A DNA stretch of 64,000 bases from Bradyrhizobium sp. 21 (GCF_023073335.1 NZ_JADPJG010000002.1:94159-158158); one strand, 5' to 3'. Shown: positions 33,889 to 42,990, counted from the first letter of the stretch. Notes: generated by a model not told the origin, from the sequence alone. Numbers and translations: made by a program.

Positions 33889-34013
33889 CCCCTCTCCCGC
33901 CTGCGGGAGAGGGTCGGGGAGAGGGGTATCACCGCAATGGGATACTTCCCCCGAGGAAAGAACCCTCACCCGCGTCGCTTCGCTCCGCGACCTCTCCCGC
34001 AAGCGGGAGAGGT
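33889..34013. repeat. Double-hairpin repeat (CCTCTCCCGC family), copy 1
   Basis: Two hairpins with the same arms, CCTCTCCCGC-CT-GCGGGAGAGG at 33891-33912 and CCTCTCCCGC-AA-GCGGGAGAGG at 33991-34012, with ACCCTCACC between. A second copy is at 44935-45051. Inside the TRAP operon it may stop or slow part of the transcripts after the binding protein, or protect that message. Confidence 0.85.
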
Positions 34014-34040
34014 GTAGCCAACCCGCAGCCGAGAGCAACA

Positions 34041-34619
34041 ATGGCCATCGCCGACAAACTGCTGGTGCAACGGCAACGTCACCTGAAGTGGCGCAGGCTC
34101 GACTGGCTCGAGCTTGCGCTCATGATCCTCTGCGGCGTGCTCTGCTTCGGCTTCTCGCTGTCGGTCACCGCCGACATCGTCACCCGCACCATCGGCCATC
34201 CCTGGCTGTGGCTCCAGGAGGTCACCTCGACGCTGTTCATCTATGCGATCTTCGTCGGCACGGCAGCCGCAACGCGCCGCAACGATCACCTTTATCTCAC
34301 CGCGATCTCCGAGGCGATGCACGGCACGCCGCGGATCGTCGTCGAAATCATCATCCGCCTCGTCGTCCTCGGCGTTGCCTTCTGCCTGATCTGGTACGGC
34401 TATCAGAACTATCTTCGCGGTTTCGGCAGTTTTCGCCTGCCGTCGGGCACGCCGATCGCCTCGCTCTACGCGATCATCCCGTTGTCCGGCGTGCTGATCG
34501 GCCTCTTCACCATCGAGCAGCTCGTCAATGGCCTGCGCAACGGCTTTGACCATCCCGAGCCGCCCGACGAGGATGCAGTGCCGGTCGTGACCGACGCACA
34601 GATGAGGGCGCAGCCGTGA
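34041..34619 (+). CDS. TRAP transporter small permease (DctQ family)
   Basis: A 192-residue inner-membrane protein with four hydrophobic segments (near 28-50, 60-80, 105-125 and 145-170), matching the DctQ fold that links the binding protein to DctM. The family pattern is weak by nature, so identification rests on size, topology and its position between dctP and dctM. A charged, acidic tail ends the protein. Its stop overlaps the GTG start of dctM by four bases, showing translational coupling. Start ATG 34041 follows GAGAGCAAC. Confidence 0.88.
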   Translation: MAIADKLLVQRQRHLKWRRLDWLELALMILCGVLCFGFSLSVTADIVTRTIGHPWLWLQEVTSTLFIYAIFVGTAAATRRNDHLYLTAISEAMHGTPRIVVEIIIRLVVLGVAFCLIWYGYQNYLRGFGSFRLPSGTPIASLYAIIPLSGVLIGLFTIEQLVNGLRNGFDHPEPPDEDAVPVVTDAQMRAQP

Positions 34620-35956
34620 GCGCACCCATCGTCCTGACGCTGATGACGATCTGCTTCCTGTCCTTCGGCTATCTCGGCGTGCCCGTGCCGTTCTCGCTGA
34701 TGGCCGGCGTTTTCATCGGCGCGATCCTGTCGGACGTGTCGCTCGCCGCGATCATCCAAAAGATCTTTGACGGCGTCGATTCCGAGGCGCTGCTGGCGAT
34801 CCCGTTCTTCCTCCTGGTCGGCGAGCTCATGAGCTCGGCGAACGTGGTGGTGCGGATCGCCAACCTGTCGGTGTCGCTGGTCGGGCACATCAGGGGCGGG
34901 CTGTCGCAGGTCGTGGTCGTCTTCAGCATGTTCTTCTCGGAGATGTCGGGCTCGACCACCGCCGACGTCGCCGTGATGAGCCGCGCGCTGGGCGGCCCGA
35001 TGAAGCGCGAAGGCTACGAGCCCGCCTTCATCGCCGCCATCATCGCATCCGCCTCGACCATCGCAGCGCTGGTGCCGCCGAGCATCACAGCGGTGGTCTA
35101 CGGCGCCGTCGGCAACGTCTCGATCGCCGGCCTGTTCATGGCGGGTGTCGTGCCGGGCCTGATGATCGGCTTCGGTCTGATGATCTACTGCTATTTCTTC
35201 GGCCCGTCGGGTTTGCGCAAGCCGCGCGCCCCGCTGCGGCAGGTGGTGTTCGCGGCCGGCGATGCCGCGCTGCCGCTGATGATCCCGGTGATCCTGTTAG
35301 GGGGCATCCTGACCGGCTGGTTCACGCCGACGGAAGCCGGCGTCGTCGCGGTGGTCTGGATCGTCGTCGTCGTGATCCCCGCGCTCAACCGCGGACACTT
35401 CAGGAAGATCCCCTACGATTTCTGCCTCGCCGGCCTGATCTTCTCGCTGCCGCTGATCACGATCGGCGCTGCCAACGCTTTCGGCTGGATGCTCGCTTAT
35501 CTGCGCGGTGCAAGCTACATCGCCGAGATGATCACCTCGATCGCCGGCAACGACCCGCATCTGATCATGCTCCTGATGGTGCTGCTGTTCACCGTGGTCG
35601 GCGACTTCATCGAGCCGGTGCCGACCATCATCATCTTCATGCCGCTCGTCAACACACTGACGGAAGCGGGCGACATCAACGGCGTCCATATGGGCGTGGT
35701 GCTGATCGCGACGCTTGCCTTTGGGCTGATCACGCCACCCTATGGACTTGTGCTGCTGATGGCGTCGAAATTCGTCGGCGTCAGTTTTGCCAAGGCGCTG
35801 CGCGCGGCGCTGCCCATCTATGTCGTCTTCTTCGCCACCATCGCGTTCGCGATCTACTTCCCCAGCGTCGTGCTGTGGCTGCCGCAACATGTGCTGCCGG
35901 AATCGGTCGGCTGCTTCAAATCGCCGGCGGGGACCGGCTACATCTGTCCCAAGTGA
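34616..35956 (+). CDS. TRAP transporter large permease (DctM family)
   Basis: A 446-residue inner-membrane protein with about 12-13 hydrophobic segments. DctM hallmarks include LLAIPFFLLVGELMSSANVVVRI read in segments, SEMSGSTTADVAVMSRALGGPMKREGY, ASASTIAALVPPSI and the late FIEPVPTIIIFMPL. It is the ion-coupled transport subunit that works with DctPQ on a carboxylate or sugar acid. Start GTG 34616 overlaps the dctQ stop. The last 40 residues extend past the final helix with a CFKSPAGTGYICPK tail. It is convergent with the enoyl-CoA hydratase gene, only 9 bp away. Confidence 0.93.
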   Translation: MSAPIVLTLMTICFLSFGYLGVPVPFSLMAGVFIGAILSDVSLAAIIQKIFDGVDSEALLAIPFFLLVGELMSSANVVVRIANLSVSLVGHIRGGLSQVVVVFSMFFSEMSGSTTADVAVMSRALGGPMKREGYEPAFIAAIIASASTIAALVPPSITAVVYGAVGNVSIAGLFMAGVVPGLMIGFGLMIYCYFFGPSGLRKPRAPLRQVVFAAGDAALPLMIPVILLGGILTGWFTPTEAGVVAVVWIVVVVIPALNRGHFRKIPYDFCLAGLIFSLPLITIGAANAFGWMLAYLRGASYIAEMITSIAGNDPHLIMLLMVLLFTVVGDFIEPVPTIIIFMPLVNTLTEAGDINGVHMGVVLIATLAFGLITPPYGLVLLMASKFVGVSFAKALRAALPIYVVFFATIAFAIYFPSVVLWLPQHVLPESVGCFKSPAGTGYICPK

Positions 35957-35965
35957 GCGCTGCGC

Positions 35966-36760
35966 TCACTTCCCCTTGCTCGTGAATTTCTTCACGGCGG
36001 CGCGGAATTCGTCGGTGTTCATCGCCATGATGATCTTGTGCTCCTCGGCGTCGAGCTGCTGCTTCACCGACGTCGTGGCGGCCTGGTAGACCAGCGATTT
36101 TGTTCCCGCGATCGCGGCTGGCGGGTTTTGTGCGAGGCGCTCTGCGAGTTGCCGCGTCGCGGCTTTCAACTCCGCCGCGGGGACGATCTTGGCGACCAGG
36201 CCCCATTCATAAGCCTGCTGCGCGGTAAAATTGTCCTCGGCCAGGAAGATCTGGAGCGCGCGGCGGGAGCCGACCGTGTTGACGATGCCGACCGTCGAGC
36301 CGCCGTCCGGCGAGACGCCGATCTTGGCGTAGGCCGGCGTGAATCTGGCATCTTCCGCGGCGATGCAGAGATCGGTGACGAAGGCGAGGCCCATGCCGGC
36401 GCCGGCGGCCGAGCCGTGGACGCTCGACAGCGAGATTTTCGGCATGCGCCGGATGATCTCGATGAACGCGTGGTAGTGCTTCAACAGTTCGCCGACGACG
36501 GGCGTCACAGTATTGGCCTCGGCCGCAGCGCCGATGGTCTGCAGATCGCCGCCGGCCGAGAAGGCGCGGCCTTCGCCCTCGATCAGCACGACTTTGATGT
36601 CATCAGCGCTTTCGATGTAGGCCGCGAGCTGCTCGAGCTTTTGCGCAATCGCCAGATTGATCGCGTTGAACGCGGCGGGACGGTTGAGCGTGATGGTCGC
36701 GATCGGGCCGTCGATCCGCAGCAGAGCGGGGTCGTTGGGTTGGGAGATTGGAGCTGGCAT
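35966..36760 (-). CDS. Enoyl-CoA hydratase/isomerase family protein
   Basis: A 264-residue crotonase-fold enzyme. It has GEGRAFSAGGDLQTIG, where the first oxyanion-hole residue lies, and HGSAAGAGMGLAFVTDLCIAAEDARF for the second; the paired catalytic acid positions near GVSPDGGSTVGIVN carry Asp rather than the two Glu of classical hydratases, so it may be an isomerase, hydrolase or hydratase variant. It acts on an unknown acyl-CoA. Start ATG 36760 has GGGGATTTT upstream; ATG 36778 is an alternative and the longer frame to 36952 is unlikely. It stands alone, convergent with dctM. Confidence 0.88.
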   Translation of the reverse strand: MPAPISQPNDPALLRIDGPIATITLNRPAAFNAINLAIAQKLEQLAAYIESADDIKVVLIEGEGRAFSAGGDLQTIGAAAEANTVTPVVGELLKHYHAFIEIIRRMPKISLSSVHGSAAGAGMGLAFVTDLCIAAEDARFTPAYAKIGVSPDGGSTVGIVNTVGSRRALQIFLAEDNFTAQQAYEWGLVAKIVPAAELKAATRQLAERLAQNPPAAIAGTKSLVYQAATTSVKQQLDAEEHKIIMAMNTDEFRAAVKKFTSKGK

Positions 36761-36988
36761 CTTGAAAATCCCCGGCATGAGGTCGCTGCTGCAACTAAAT
36801 CGCAGAAGGCGAGGGGTGACAATCCCCGCGGACCGCCCTTGCGCATCACGGAATGATGGGCTCAAATGGGCCTGCCTTTGCCAAGGGACGGACACGAGCG
36901 CCGGCTCCTCGTAAGGCCAGCAAATCAAAATCAGCGAGAGAGGAGACGACATGGGTCACGCTCGTGCCTCCGGAAGTGGGCTGTTCCA

Positions 36989-38209
36989 ATGACCGACGGT
37001 CCGGTCATCATTGTCGGGGCCGGCCATGGCGGCTACCAGGTCGCGGCGTCCCTGCGCCAGGCGGGATTTTCAGGGCGCATCTGCCTCATCAATGACGAAG
37101 CGCATCTGCCGTATCAGCGGCCGCCTTTGTCCAAGGCCTATATCAAGGGCTCGGCCGGGCCGGAGAGCCTGATGTTCCGGCCGGAGAAATTCTACCAGGA
37201 CCAGACCATCGAGCTGATCGCCGGCCGCGTCGTGTCGATCGACCGCGCGGGGCGCAAGGTGCTGCTCGCGTCGGGCGAGACGCTGCCCTATGGCCACCTC
37301 GCGCTGGCGACAGGCGCCCGCAACCGGCTGCTCGACCTGCCCAACGCCAATCTGCCCGACGTGAAATATCTGCGCATCCTCGACGAAAGCGATGCGCTGC
37401 GACAGATCATCCCCTCGAAGACGCGGGTGGTGGTGATCGGCGCCGGCTTCATCGGCCTCGAATTCGCGGCCACTGCCCGCATCAAGGGGCTGGAGGTGGA
37501 CGTGCTCGAGCTCGCCCCGCGCGTGATGGCGCGCGCGGTAACGGCGGAGGTCTCCGATTATTTCCAGCAGCGTCATCGCGAGGCCGGCATCCGCATTCAT
37601 CTCGGTGTGCAGGCAACCTCGATCGAGGTGGAGAGAGGTAAGGTCACCGGCGTCTCCTTGAGCGACGGACGGCATTTGCCCGCCGATCTCGTCGTGGTCG
37701 GCGTCGGCGTGCTGCCGAATATCGAGCTCGCGGCCGAGGCGGGGCTGCCGGTCGCCGCCGGCATCATCGTCGACGAATATCTTGCGACGGCCGATCCCGA
37801 TATTTCCGCGATCGGCGATTGCGCGTTGTTCGCAAGCCCGCGCTTCGGCGGATCACAGCGGCTGGAATCGGTGCAGAACGCCACCGATCACGCCCGCTGC
37901 CTCGCGGCGCGGCTGACCGGCGACCGGAAGCCCTATGACAGCCATCCCTGGTTCTGGAGCGACCAGGGCGAGGACAAGCTCCAGATCGCAGGCCTCACCA
38001 CTGGCTACGACCGTGTCGTGCTGCGGGGGAGCATTACGAACAAGGCGTTCTCGGCGTTCTGCTACAAGGGCGACAAGCTGCTCGGCATCGAGTCCATCAA
38101 CCGCGCCGGCGACCATATGTTCGGCCGCCGCCTGTTCGGCATGGACCGCTCGATCACGCCGGAGCAGGCCGCCGATGAAAATTTTGACCTGAAGAGCGCG
38201 CTGGCGTGA
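36989..38209 (+). CDS. NAD(P)/FAD-dependent ferredoxin or rubredoxin-type reductase
   Basis: A 406-residue flavoprotein. FAD-binding fold IIVGAGHGGYQVAASL starts at residue 7; ATGARNR, VVVIGAGFIGLEFAA (NAD fold, near 150) and SAIGDCALF are in place, and the C-terminal domain matches putidaredoxin/rhodocoxin reductase-type enzymes. The PPLSKAY stretch near residue 45 is typical of that group. It would move electrons from NAD(P)H to a ferredoxin or rubredoxin, as needed by P450 or dioxygenase systems; a P450 is encoded at 49856-51076, but no ferredoxin gene is adjacent. Start ATG 36989 is chosen because the upstream frame from 36866 has no domain. Confidence 0.9.
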   Translation: MTDGPVIIVGAGHGGYQVAASLRQAGFSGRICLINDEAHLPYQRPPLSKAYIKGSAGPESLMFRPEKFYQDQTIELIAGRVVSIDRAGRKVLLASGETLPYGHLALATGARNRLLDLPNANLPDVKYLRILDESDALRQIIPSKTRVVVIGAGFIGLEFAATARIKGLEVDVLELAPRVMARAVTAEVSDYFQQRHREAGIRIHLGVQATSIEVERGKVTGVSLSDGRHLPADLVVVGVGVLPNIELAAEAGLPVAAGIIVDEYLATADPDISAIGDCALFASPRFGGSQRLESVQNATDHARCLAARLTGDRKPYDSHPWFWSDQGEDKLQIAGLTTGYDRVVLRGSITNKAFSAFCYKGDKLLGIESINRAGDHMFGRRLFGMDRSITPEQAADENFDLKSALA

Positions 38210-39127
38210 TCAGTTCGCATTGAGAACGGCGGCGACTTCCGCCGCCGTCGGCATCGACGGCCCCGCGCCCATGCGCTGCACGGAGATCGAGGCGGCGGCG
38301 TTGGCGAAGGCGAGGGCGGCGCGCAACGCTCCGCCTTCGGCCAATTGCGCCGCGAGCGCGCCCACAAAACAATCGCCCGCGCCTGTAGTGTCGACCGCCT
38401 GCACCGCGCGGCCGGGCACCGAAATCTCCTCGCGTCCGGCGAGCGCCAGCACGCCGCGCTTGCCGAGTGTGACGCAGATGGTCTGGTCCTCGCGCGCCTG
38501 AAGTTTTCGCGCCACGTCGATGATCCGCGCAGCTTCGTCACTCTCAGACAACTCCGCGCCGGCGAGGAAGCCGAGCTCGGTCTCGTTCAGCACGAGGATG
38601 TCGACGAATGCGAGCAACTCGCCGGACATGTTTTGCGCCGGCGCCGGGTTGAGCAGCGTGGTCGCGCCAGCCTCACGCGCTCGCGCAAAGAATGCTGCAA
38701 TCGTCGGCAACGGGATCTCGAACTGGCTGACCGCGACATCGCCCTTTGCCAGCGCAATTTCCGCGACATCGTCGGCGCTGACCAGCGCATTGCTGCCGGG
38801 AATGACGACGATGGTGTTGTCGGCCTCCGCCACCGTGATGATGGCGGTGCCGGTATGCGCCTCGGTCATTTGCACGACGTGGCCGAGGTCAATGCCCTGC
38901 GCGCCGAGAAAGGCCTTCAGCTCGGCGCCGAAGGAATCTGTCCCCAGCCGCCCGATCAGCGTGGTGCTCGCGCCAAGACGTGATGCCGCGACCGCCTGGT
39001 TCGCGCCTTTGCCGCCGGGAAAATACAGTACCTGCCGGCCGGCCACGGTCTCGCCGACCTTGGGGTGGCGATCGGCCGTCGCCACCACATCCATGTTGAT
39101 GCTGCCGGCGACGAAGACGCGCCCCAT
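38210..39127 (-). CDS. Ribokinase (PfkB family)
   Basis: A 305-residue PfkB sugar kinase with ribokinase-type motifs: GSINMDVVA at residues 8-16, FPGGKGANQAVAASRLGA (about 36-53), NPAPAQN and the catalytic DTTGAGDCFVGALAAQLAEG near 245-264, where Asp is the base and GAGD forms the anion hole. It phosphorylates ribose or a related sugar with ATP. It ends one base after the convergent reductase stop and begins 18 bp after the second PfkB gene on the same strand, so the two kinases share a transcript. Start ATG 39127. Confidence 0.9.
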   Translation of the reverse strand: MGRVFVAGSINMDVVATADRHPKVGETVAGRQVLYFPGGKGANQAVAASRLGASTTLIGRLGTDSFGAELKAFLGAQGIDLGHVVQMTEAHTGTAIITVAEADNTIVVIPGSNALVSADDVAEIALAKGDVAVSQFEIPLPTIAAFFARAREAGATTLLNPAPAQNMSGELLAFVDILVLNETELGFLAGAELSESDEAARIIDVARKLQAREDQTICVTLGKRGVLALAGREEISVPGRAVQAVDTTGAGDCFVGALAAQLAEGGALRAALAFANAAASISVQRMGAGPSMPTAAEVAAVLNAN

Positions 39128-39145
39128 CGGAAACCCCAGCGAAGC

Positions 39146-40039
39146 CTACACCTTGACCTCGAACTCGTGCCTGACCTTGGCGATGTCGACGAGGGTCGGC
39201 AGGCCGGCCTCGTTGCCGAGGCGCTGGATCTTGAAAGTCGAGGCAGCGCGGGCAAAATCGAAGTGCTCGCGCCAGCTTTTGCCGGGATGGGCGAGGTAGG
39301 AATAGACATAGGCGCCGTGGAAGACGTCGCCGGCACCGTTGGTGTCGATCACGCGCTCGCGCGGGATCGGCATCGCCGGCATTGTCTCGACCGTACCTGT
39401 TTCATTGTACCAAAGCAGGCCCTTCTCGCCCATGGTGATGCCGCCGATCTTGCAGCCGCGGCTCTTGAGATAGTCGAGCATCTTCTCCGGCGTCAGGTCC
39501 ATCTGCTCGCACAGGCGCTCGGCAACGATGGCGACGTCGATGAATTCGAGCAGCTCATGGGTATTGGTGCGCAGGCCACCGCCGTCGAGCGAGGTCAAAA
39601 TGCCGGCCTCGCGGCACACCTTGGCATAGTGGATCGCGGCATCCGGCTGATGGCCGTCGATGTGCAGCACCCGGCAGCCGCCGAGGTTGAGCATCGGGAA
39701 CGGATGGATGTGCTCGTCGTCGCGGCAGCGGACGATGGCGCGCTTGCCGTCCTTGGGCATGATGAAGGAGAGCGAGGACTGGTTCACCTTCCGCCCGTGC
39801 AGGGAGATCGCGTATTTCGCGCACATGTCCTGGAACATGCGCCCCAGCCAGTCATTGGCCGCCGTGGCGATCAGGTCGGGCACGATGCCGAGCTTGGCGC
39901 AACAAAACGCCGCCGTCACCGCATTGCCGCCGAAGGAAACCGCGTAGTCGGAGGCCACGTGCTTCTCGTCGCCGGTTGGCATGTGGTCGGTAATGAAGAC
40001 GACGTCGATATAGGTCTGTCCGATAAAGAGAGCCTGCAT
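39146..40039 (-). CDS. PfkB family carbohydrate kinase
   Basis: A 297-residue sugar kinase distinct from its neighbour. It has FIGQTYIDVVFITD at the N-terminus, SFGGNAVTAAFCCAKLG near 40, SLDGGGLRTN in the middle and the catalytic DTNGAGDVFHGAYVYSYL near 240-257. Sequence resembles KdgK/sulfofructose-kinase-like members without settling the substrate. Given the probable sugar-acid dehydratase and TRAP uptake in the region, phosphorylation of a 2-keto-3-deoxy acid is one reasonable role. Start ATG 40039 is preferred over 40126, which would add a basic, non-conserved 29 residues. First gene of a two-kinase unit. Confidence 0.88.
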   Translation of the reverse strand: MQALFIGQTYIDVVFITDHMPTGDEKHVASDYAVSFGGNAVTAAFCCAKLGIVPDLIATAANDWLGRMFQDMCAKYAISLHGRKVNQSSLSFIMPKDGKRAIVRCRDDEHIHPFPMLNLGGCRVLHIDGHQPDAAIHYAKVCREAGILTSLDGGGLRTNTHELLEFIDVAIVAERLCEQMDLTPEKMLDYLKSRGCKIGGITMGEKGLLWYNETGTVETMPAMPIPRERVIDTNGAGDVFHGAYVYSYLAHPGKSWREHFDFARAASTFKIQRLGNEAGLPTLVDIAKVRHEFEVKV

Positions 40040-40249
40040 TGCTTGTCCGTGATGCGCTTTGTGGTCCCGGCCGGCGCGCTTACTGTAGCACCGGTTCCGG
40101 TGAGAGGCCGCTGAAATTATTCGCAAAACTGCCGTCCGAAGCGCTTGAGGTCGGCATGGTGCCGGAATACGACCATGACAGCGTCATGCCAAGCCCGGGC
40201 AAATGCCGTGTTTCGGCCCATGGTTCCGGGCCGATCAAAGGGGGGGAAT

Positions 40250-41098
40250 ATGATCACCGGCCTCGATCACGTCGTCGCTCTGGTCAGGGATATCGGTGCG
40301 GCCAAGGCGGCTTATCAGACCCTATTGGGGCGCGCGCCGGCCTGGCAGAATTCGGGCGAGGGTGCCGACCGGGTGCTGTTCACCCTCCAGAACATGACGA
40401 TCGAGTTGATGGCGCCGAACGGCTTCAGCGTGACCGCCGACCGGATGCGCGCGCTGCTCGACGACCAGGAGGGCGTGCTTGCCAGCATGTGCTTTCGTGT
40501 CGCCGACATGGGCAAGATGCACCGGCGGCTGGAGCGGGTGGCGCTCAAGCCGGATGGTGTCGCCGAGGTCGAGAGCTGCGACGCGGAGAGCGGCGCGGTG
40601 CTGCATTGGAAGCGCACGCGTGCCGCCACGGAGCTCACGCGCGGCGTGCGCCTGTTCTTCCTCGAACTGGCTGACGAGCGTCCGCTCTCGCCGGCGACCG
40701 AGATCGCGCCGATCGACGCGCTCGACCACGTCGTCATCACCACCGAGGACTCAGAGCGCGCCGCCGCGCTCTACGGCGCGCGGCTCGGGCTCGATCTGGC
40801 GCTGGATCGTTCGCACCAGGATTGGGGCCAGCTGATGTTCTTCCGCTGCGGCGATCTCGTCGTCGAATTGGTGCGCCGTCCCGTCGCGGGCGGCGACTCC
40901 CTGCATGACCGTCTCTGGGGCCTGAGCTGGCGGGTGTCCGATATCGACGCCACGCGCGCCCGCCTGATCGCCGCCGGCCTCGACGTCACCGAAGTGCGCA
41001 ACGGCCGCAAGCCGGGCACGCGGGTGATGACGGTCAGGACCGGCACCTGCGGCATCCAGACGGTGCTGCTGGAGCGCTCGCCGAAGCCGGTGGATTGA
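40250..41098 (+). CDS. VOC (glyoxalase/dioxygenase fold) protein, two-domain
   Basis: A 282-residue protein with two VOC modules: residues 1-130 begin with ITGLDHVVALVRDI and residues 155-282 begin with IDALDHVVITTEDSERAAALYG. Metal ligands are suggested by His in each LDHV and Glu in TIELMAPN and VVELVRRP. VOC proteins include glyoxalases, extradiol dioxygenases and resistance proteins; the substrate is unknown. Start ATG 40250 is fixed by GGGGGG just upstream, and the frame before it has no domain. The TetR gene starts about 36 bp downstream on the same strand, suggesting joint transcription. Confidence 0.85.
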   Translation: MITGLDHVVALVRDIGAAKAAYQTLLGRAPAWQNSGEGADRVLFTLQNMTIELMAPNGFSVTADRMRALLDDQEGVLASMCFRVADMGKMHRRLERVALKPDGVAEVESCDAESGAVLHWKRTRAATELTRGVRLFFLELADERPLSPATEIAPIDALDHVVITTEDSERAAALYGARLGLDLALDRSHQDWGQLMFFRCGDLVVELVRRPVAGGDSLHDRLWGLSWRVSDIDATRARLIAAGLDVTEVRNGRKPGTRVMTVRTGTCGIQTVLLERSPKPVD

Positions 41099-41134
41099 CG
41101 AACTATGCGGCGCGCCGCGTGCATGATAAACGCG

Positions 41135-41872
41135 ATGTCGACGGTCACCCAGCGAGCAACCGGTTTGGCAAAGGCAAAGCGAACTCTGAAATGGCAGCGC
41201 GACCCTGAAGGCATGCGGCTGCGCATTCTCGAAGCGGCCAAGCAGGAGTTTTCCGCCCACGGGCTTGCCGGCGCGCGCGTCGACCGCATTGCGGTCAAGG
41301 CCGGCGCCAACAAGCGCATGCTCTACTATCACGTCGGCAACAAGGACGAACTCTATCTGGCGGTGCTCGAAGGCGCCTATGACAAGATCCGCAGCGAGGA
41401 GCGCGGGCTCGACCTCGAACATCTCGACCCACCCGAGGCCATCAGGCGCCTGATCGAGTTCACCTGGAATTATTTCCTGCGCAACCCGGAATTCCTGTCG
41501 CTGCTCCAGACCGAGAACCTCGCGCGCGCAAAGCACCTGAAGCGGTCGACCAAGGTCAAGTCGATGCACTCGCCCTTCGTCGAGATGATCCGCACCGTGG
41601 TGCGGCGCGGCGTCGACAGCGGCGACTTCCAGGTCGCGGTCGATCCGGTGCAGCTATACATCTCGATCGCCGGGCTTTGCTTCTTTTATCTCTCGAACTC
41701 GGCGACGCTCAGCGTGATCTTCGGCCGCGACCTGCTGGACAAGAAAGCCAAGGACGAGCGGCTGGACCACATGGTCGGCCTGGTGCTTGCAGCGCTTACG
41801 GGGCAGTCGGCCGCGCTGTTAGCCATGACGAAGGCGCCGAGGTCGCGCGCCGCGGTGGCGCAGACGGTTTAG
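41135..41872 (+). CDS. TetR/AcrR family transcriptional regulator
   Basis: A 245-residue regulator. The DNA-binding helix-turn-helix covers about residues 28-75: MRLRILEAAKQEFSAHG, ARVDRIAVKAGANKRMLYYHVGNKDELYLAVL. The C-terminal part is helical and RutR-like (FTWNYFLRNPEFLSLLQTEN). Start ATG 41135 is preferred, but in-frame ATGs at 41105 and 41123 are possible and none has a clear ribosome-binding site. It lies before the ABC importer cluster, separated by a palindromic repeat, and may control either the VOC gene or the importer operon. RutR-like regulators often sense pyrimidines, which would agree with a THI5-type importer; this is inference. Confidence 0.88.
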   Translation: MSTVTQRATGLAKAKRTLKWQRDPEGMRLRILEAAKQEFSAHGLAGARVDRIAVKAGANKRMLYYHVGNKDELYLAVLEGAYDKIRSEERGLDLEHLDPPEAIRRLIEFTWNYFLRNPEFLSLLQTENLARAKHLKRSTKVKSMHSPFVEMIRTVVRRGVDSGDFQVAVDPVQLYISIAGLCFFYLSNSATLSVIFGRDLLDKKAKDERLDHMVGLVLAALTGQSAALLAMTKAPRSRAAVAQTV

Positions 41873-41920
41873 TGCTGCTGCCGCTTCGTCTCGTTGTTTG
41901 AGGCGATCTGCGTCCTCAAC

Positions 41921-42047
41921 GTCGTCCTGGCGAACGCCAGGACCCATACCGCGTGATCCATCGATCGCGCGTGGTGCCAATCCCGAACGACCAGCCTTCG
42001 CCAAACTTCACCCTGTGGCTATGGGTCCTGGCGTTCGCCAGGACGAC
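41921..42047. repeat. Intergenic palindromic repeat (GTCGTCCTGGCG family), copy 2
   Basis: The 28-bp arms at 41921-41948 and 42020-42047 are exact inverses. The sequence matches copy 1 at 13945-14068 apart from the small loop (GAAC in place of GAAA) and the spacer. It fills half the 308-bp gap between the TetR and ABC permease genes; the remaining 130 bp must hold the importer promoter, in which I recognise no motif. Confidence 0.85.
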
Positions 42048-42180
42048 ACCGGGGATTTGGCACGGTCTTCAAATCCCAGCCCGAAACCCCCGGCGCAAAA
42101 CGTCACAGGAAAACCTCTGGACAGTATTTATCCAATCGGTTAATTTCTCCCGCAAGGAACAAGACGACCGGGAGTGAGGC

Positions 42181-42990
42181 GTGGCTGAGCTAAAGCCGCA
42201 GAGTGCGGTGTCCAAGATGCTGAACGCGGCCTGGATTCGGCCGTTCCTGTTCCTGGTCTTCATCGTCGTGGCCTGGGATCTTGCGATCCGGCTGTTCAGG
42301 ATTCCCGCCTACCAGATCCCGTCGCCCCTCGACGTCGTCGCGGTGCTGCGCACGGAATGGCCGGAGCTGCTGCGCCAGTCCTGGCCGACCACCTACGCGA
42401 CCGTCTGCGGCTTCCTGCTCTCGGCGCTGTTCGGCATTCCCGTCGCGATGCTGATCGCGGGCTCAAAGACGGTGGAGAGCTACGTCTATCCGCTGCTGGT
42501 GTTTTCCCAATCCGTGCCGAAGATCGCGATCGCGCCACTGTTCGTCGTGTGGTTCGGCTTCGGCATTATTCCAAAGGTGATCTCGGCGTTCCTGCTCGGC
42601 TTTTTCCCCGTCGTGGTCTCGGCCGTGCAGGGCTTCAAATCGGTCGACCCCGACATGGTCGACCTCGCCCGCGCCATGCAGGGCAGCCGCTTCCAGGTAT
42701 TTTGTGCGGTGAACCTGCCCCATGCGCTGCCGGCGATCTTCTCCGGTCTCAAGGTCTCGGTGACGCTCGCCGTGGTCGGCGCCGTCGTCGGCGAGTTCGT
42801 CGGCTCCAATTCCGGCATCGGCTATGTGATGCAGCGCTCGATCGGAACCTTCGACCTGCCGACGATGTTCGCAGCCCTCGTGATCTTGGCGCTGCTCGGC
42901 GTGATCCTGTTCTGGATCGTTGACCGTATCGAGAAGCTGATCATTCCCTGGCATGTCAGCCAGCGCGAGGACGTGATTTTCGCCTCTTGA
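42181..42990 (+). CDS. ABC transporter permease (nitrate/sulfonate/taurine/pyrimidine type)
   Basis: A 269-residue inner-membrane permease with six transmembrane segments. The BPD-type coupling loop is DLARAMQGSRFQVFCAVNLPHALPAIFSGL near residues 160-190 read in segments; VVGEFVGSNSGIGYVM follows. This matches SsuC/TauC/ThiX permeases. Start is GTG 42181, supported by GGGAGTGAGGC directly upstream. It heads a run of seven genes on one strand with short gaps or overlaps: permease, binding protein, ATPase, enolase-type enzyme, dehydrogenase, DUF993 protein and TIM-barrel protein. Confidence 0.92.
   Translation: MAELKPQSAVSKMLNAAWIRPFLFLVFIVVAWDLAIRLFRIPAYQIPSPLDVVAVLRTEWPELLRQSWPTTYATVCGFLLSALFGIPVAMLIAGSKTVESYVYPLLVFSQSVPKIAIAPLFVVWFGFGIIPKVISAFLLGFFPVVVSAVQGFKSVDPDMVDLARAMQGSRFQVFCAVNLPHALPAIFSGLKVSVTLAVVGAVVGEFVGSNSGIGYVMQRSIGTFDLPTMFAALVILALLGVILFWIVDRIEKLIIPWHVSQREDVIFAS

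Noticed and set aside
42056..42075. Sigma-54-like TTTGGCACGGTCTTC before the ABC importer operon
   Set aside because: The -24 half is good, but at the required distance there is AA instead of GC, so it does not meet the -12 requirement.
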